From positions 1-64,000 of the forward strand of contig NZ_AMSS01000034.1 in assembly GCF_000313935.1 (NCBI RefSeq): 64,000 nucleotides of DNA, read 5' to 3'. The notes below the pieces were generated by a model. It made no database searches. It saw only the letters and a program-made list of their open reading frames with translations, and was not told where the DNA came from. Made by a program: the position numbers and the translations under genes. Of the stretch, positions 61,579 through 64,000 are shown piece by piece. How positions within the stretch are numbered: the stretch's first letter is position 1; every line of letters begins with the position of its first letter. The DNA is from Acinetobacter sp. WC-141. Its GTDB lineage: Bacteria > Pseudomonadota > Gammaproteobacteria > Pseudomonadales > Moraxellaceae.

Positions 61579-64000
61579 ATGAATAGCGCTGAAATCATGG
61601 CTGACTTATCTTCTCATACACCTATGATGCAGCAATATCTCAAAGTTAAAACGGACTATCAACATGCGTTGCTGTTCTACCGTATGGGTGACTTTTATGA
61701 ACTCTTCTTTGAAGATGCTCATTTAGCAGCCAAACTTTTAGGCATTACTTTAACCCATCGTGGTAAAGCCAGTGGCCGACCTATTCCAATGGCAGGTGTT
61801 CCCTATCACTCGGCAGAAGGTTATCTTGCCCGTCTTGTTAAAGCTGGGCGCACTGTTGCAATTTGCGAACAAGTCGGAGAAGTGACAGGTAAAGGTCCGG
61901 TTGAACGTAAAGTTGTTCGTATTCTGACCCCTGGTACATTAACTGATGATGCATTACTCAGCAGTTATCAATCATCTAATCTCGTTTCTTTATGCATTCA
62001 TCAAAACCAGATTGGTTTTGCTTTACTCGACTTGAGTGCAGGCATTTTTAAAGTTCAACAACAAGATTATAAGCCAGAACAATTACCTATTGAACTTGCG
62101 CGTTTAATGCCGAGTGAAATCTTAATTGACGAAGACTTGGTCGACACCCATATTATCGAACAAATTAAAAAGCACTTAGATTGTCCTGTGACTAAACGTC
62201 CAAATGTAGACTTCAATCTAAATAATGCACAAAAGACGTTATGTGATCAGTTTACGGTATCCACGCTTTCAGGCTTTGGTTTAGACCCATTGCCTTTAGC
62301 TAAAGCTGCGGCCGCTGCACTTATTCATTATGCAAAAGAAACGCAAAAAACTGCATTACCGCATATTCGTTCAATTCAACTTGAACAAAGCACAGACTTT
62401 ATTGCGCTCGACCCAATCACGCGTCGCAATTTAGAAATTATTGAACCATTATTTGAACATGGCACCTCATTATTCCAACTGGTCAACGACTGCCAAACTG
62501 CCATGGGTGGTCGTTTACTCAGCCGCACACTGATGCAACCTGTACGTGATACGGCATTGCTTGATGCTCGTTTAGATGCGATTGAACAACTCATTCAGGG
62601 ATATCATGAAAGCCCAGTTCGTTTAGTGCTTAAAGAAATTGGTGATATTGAGCGTGTACTTAGCCGTGTTGCACTTGGCAGTGCGCGACCACGTGATTTA
62701 GTACAGCTTCGTCATGCATGTGCACAAATTCCAGCATTAAGAACGGCGTTAACACCTGTCATTCAAGCAAAAAAATCTAAACTATTAGTTCAGCTTGATC
62801 AAGAACTTGGCGATTTTAAAGCGCTTCATCAACACTTAATAGCAGCCATTGTTGAAAATCCGCCAGTATTACTTCGTGATGGCAATGTAATTGCAGAAGG
62901 TTATGATGCTGACCTCGATGAATTACGCCAAATTCGTGATCACGCGGGTCAATTCCTCATTGATTTAGAAATTAAAGAACGTGAACGTACTGGCATTAAT
63001 ACCCTTAAAATCGGTTATAACCGTGTAAGTGGTTACTACATTGAACTGACGCGTGCTCAAGCAGAACAAGCGCCAGCCGACTATATCCGTCGCCAGACTT
63101 TAAAAAATGCTGAACGCTACATTACCCCTGAACTAAAAAGTTTTGAAGATAAAGTCCTGTCGAGTGAGTCACGCGCATTAGCACGTGAAAAAGCGCTCTT
63201 TGAAGCTTTACTTGAAAATCTTCGTGAAAATATTGCTCACCTACAAATGATGAGTTCGGCAATTGCTCAAATTGATGTGGTTGCAAACTTTGCTCATCAG
63301 GCGCGTTTAAATAATTGGGCACGTCCTGAATTTACGCCTGAAACGGGCATTAAAATTCAGGCAGGTCGTCACCCTGTGGTTGAAGCATTAAATAAAGCTC
63401 CATTTACACCAAACGATACTTTCCTTGATGCCCAACACCGCATGGCGATTATTACCGGTCCAAACATGGGCGGTAAATCAACATTCATGCGCCAAACTGC
63501 ATTAATTAGTTTACTTGCTTATTGCGGTAGCTACGTTCCAGCTAAAGCAGCCAAACTCGGTCCAATTGACCGAATTTTTACCCGTATTGGCTCAGCCGAT
63601 GATTTATCTACAGGTAAATCGACCTTTATGGTTGAGATGACAGAAACTTCACAAATTCTGCACCATGCCACCAATCAATCGCTTGTTTTAATGGATGAGG
63701 TGGGCCGCGGAACCAGTACCTATGACGGCTTGTCTTTAGCATGGGCTTGCGTGGTTGATTTAACGAAGCGCGTAAAATGTTTATGTCTTTTTGCCACTCA
63801 TTATTTCGAGTTAACTGAACTTGGTAGCGAAGCAGGAATTGATAACTATCATGTTACGGCGCAAGAACTTAATGGCAATTTGATTTTATTGCATAAGGTT
63901 CAGCAAGGCCCTGCAAGTCAGAGTCATGGTTTACAGGTGGCAAAATTAGCGGGTATTCCTGCCAATGTCATTAAAGAAGCCCAAAAGCGTTTACGTATTT
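61579..64000 (+). CDS. mutS: DNA mismatch repair protein MutS, 3' end cut by the window
   Basis: From ATG 61579 the frame is open to the window end: 807 codons of about 880 expected. N-terminal mismatch-binding motif [15 protein letters not shown] (Phe-x-Glu wedge), the connector, lever and clamp regions, then the ATPase with Walker [18 protein letters not shown], Walker [20 protein letters not shown] and [13 protein letters not shown]. The dimer binds mismatches and starts repair. The short remaining C-terminus with the last helix-turn-helix is outside the window. Confidence 0.97.
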   Translation, partial: MNSAEIMADLSSHTPMMQQYLKVKTDYQHALLFYRMGDFYELFFEDAHLAAKLLGITLTHRGKASGRPIPMAGVPYHSAEGYLARLVKAGRTVAICEQVGEVTGKGPVERKVVRILTPGTLTDDALLSSYQSSNLVSLCIHQNQIGFALLDLSAGIFKVQQQDYKPEQLPIELARLMPSEILIDEDLVDTHIIEQIKKHLDCPVTKRPNVDFNLNNAQKTLCDQFTVSTLSGFGLDPLPLAKAAAAALIHYAKETQKTALPHIRSIQLEQSTDFIALDPITRRNLEIIEPLFEHGTSLFQLVNDCQTAMGGRLLSRTLMQPVRDTALLDARLDAIEQLIQGYHESPVRLVLKEIGDIERVLSRVALGSARPRDLVQLRHACAQIPALRTALTPVIQAKKSKLLVQLDQELGDFKALHQHLIAAIVENPPVLLRDGNVIAEGYDADLDELRQIRDHAGQFLIDLEIKERERTGINTLKIGYNRVSGYYIELTRAQAEQAPADYIRRQTLKNAERYITPELKSFEDKVLSSESRALAREKALFEALLENLRENIAHLQMMSSAIAQIDVVANFAHQARLNNWARPEFTPETGIKIQAGRHPVVEALNKAPFTPNDTFLDAQHRMAIITGPNMGGKSTFMRQTALISLLAYCGSYVPAKAAKLGPIDRIFTRIGSADDLSTGKSTFMVEMTETSQILHHATNQSLVLMDEVGRGTSTYDGLSLAWACVVDLTKRVKCLCLFATHYFELTELGSEAGIDNYHVTAQELNGNLILLHKVQQGPASQSHGLQVAKLAGIPANVIKEAQKRLRI

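Noticed and set aside
1-64000. CRISPR arrays, tRNAs, rRNA or a prophage module
   Set aside because: No regular spaced repeats, cloverleaf sequences, rRNA or phage structural genes were seen.

Overview
The window looks like chromosomal DNA of an Acinetobacter species, probably of the calcoaceticus-baumannii group. This rests on low GC, many short compact operons, an Acinetobacter-style VgrG effector cassette, a PxpABC/NRAMP operon, C4-like repeated RNAs and the mutS neighbourhood. The species is inferred from gene content and not proved. I see no tRNA, rRNA, CRISPR array or phage module.

Layout. 1-1050: right part of an IS3-family insertion sequence. 1048-7406 (minus): a type VI secretion cassette reading VgrG, Ntox15/Tde1-like DNase effector, GAD/DUF1851 immunity protein and a frameshifted beta-propeller gene. 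7510-10239: LysR regulator divergent from an MFS exporter and an NTF2-like protein. 10282-22640: a guanidine/urea nitrogen-assimilation locus in three transcription units. These are an ABC permease and ATPase (plus); a 41-aa ORF, NikR-like regulator, allophanate hydrolase and ABC binding lipoprotein (minus); and two DUF1989 proteins plus a biotin-dependent carboxylase (minus) behind a guanidine-I (ykkC) riboswitch. An HxlR/quinone-reductase pair and a secreted protein sit inside the locus. 22768-28008: zinc ADH, hydroxyacyl-CoA-type dehydrogenase, YddG-like exporter, SRPBCC protein and a TetR. 29152-39058: ClC channel, the pxp (5-oxoproline) operon with its own biotin carboxylase, a LysR, and an SDR without its catalytic residues. 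39151-44405: mostly unknown small proteins and a second TetR. 45217-51455: HD hydrolase, a Nudix remnant, an EAL phosphodiesterase, a TonB-receptor remnant, a MerR-TipAS regulator, an SCPU pilin-like protein and a DUF2147 protein. 51733-56159: sulfonate-type ABC transporter with a D-cysteine desulfhydrase/cysteate lyase and a racemase, probably a cysteate-use operon. 56253-57920: cytochrome b561 and catalase-like peroxidase. 57954-61104: small unknown proteins. 61579-64000: mutS, cut by the window end.

Main discovery. The same 28-bp operator architecture (RTATTAC-N14-GTAWTAC, half-site centres exactly 21 bp apart) lies upstream of all three transcription units of the guanidine locus and was not noticed as a pair elsewhere. 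The locus encodes a NikR homologue that keeps the ribbon-helix-helix DNA-contact residues but has lost three of four nickel ligands. E. coli NikR binds GTATGA-N16-TCATAC, also 28 bp. I infer a metal-blind NikR paralogue acting as the dedicated regulator of guanidine use, layered on a guanidine riboswitch.

Other notable points: a duplicated TetR plus C4-like RNA unit 16 kb apart, a split urea-carboxylase-like enzyme in the pxp operon, and three operator-like dyads between hxlR and its target.
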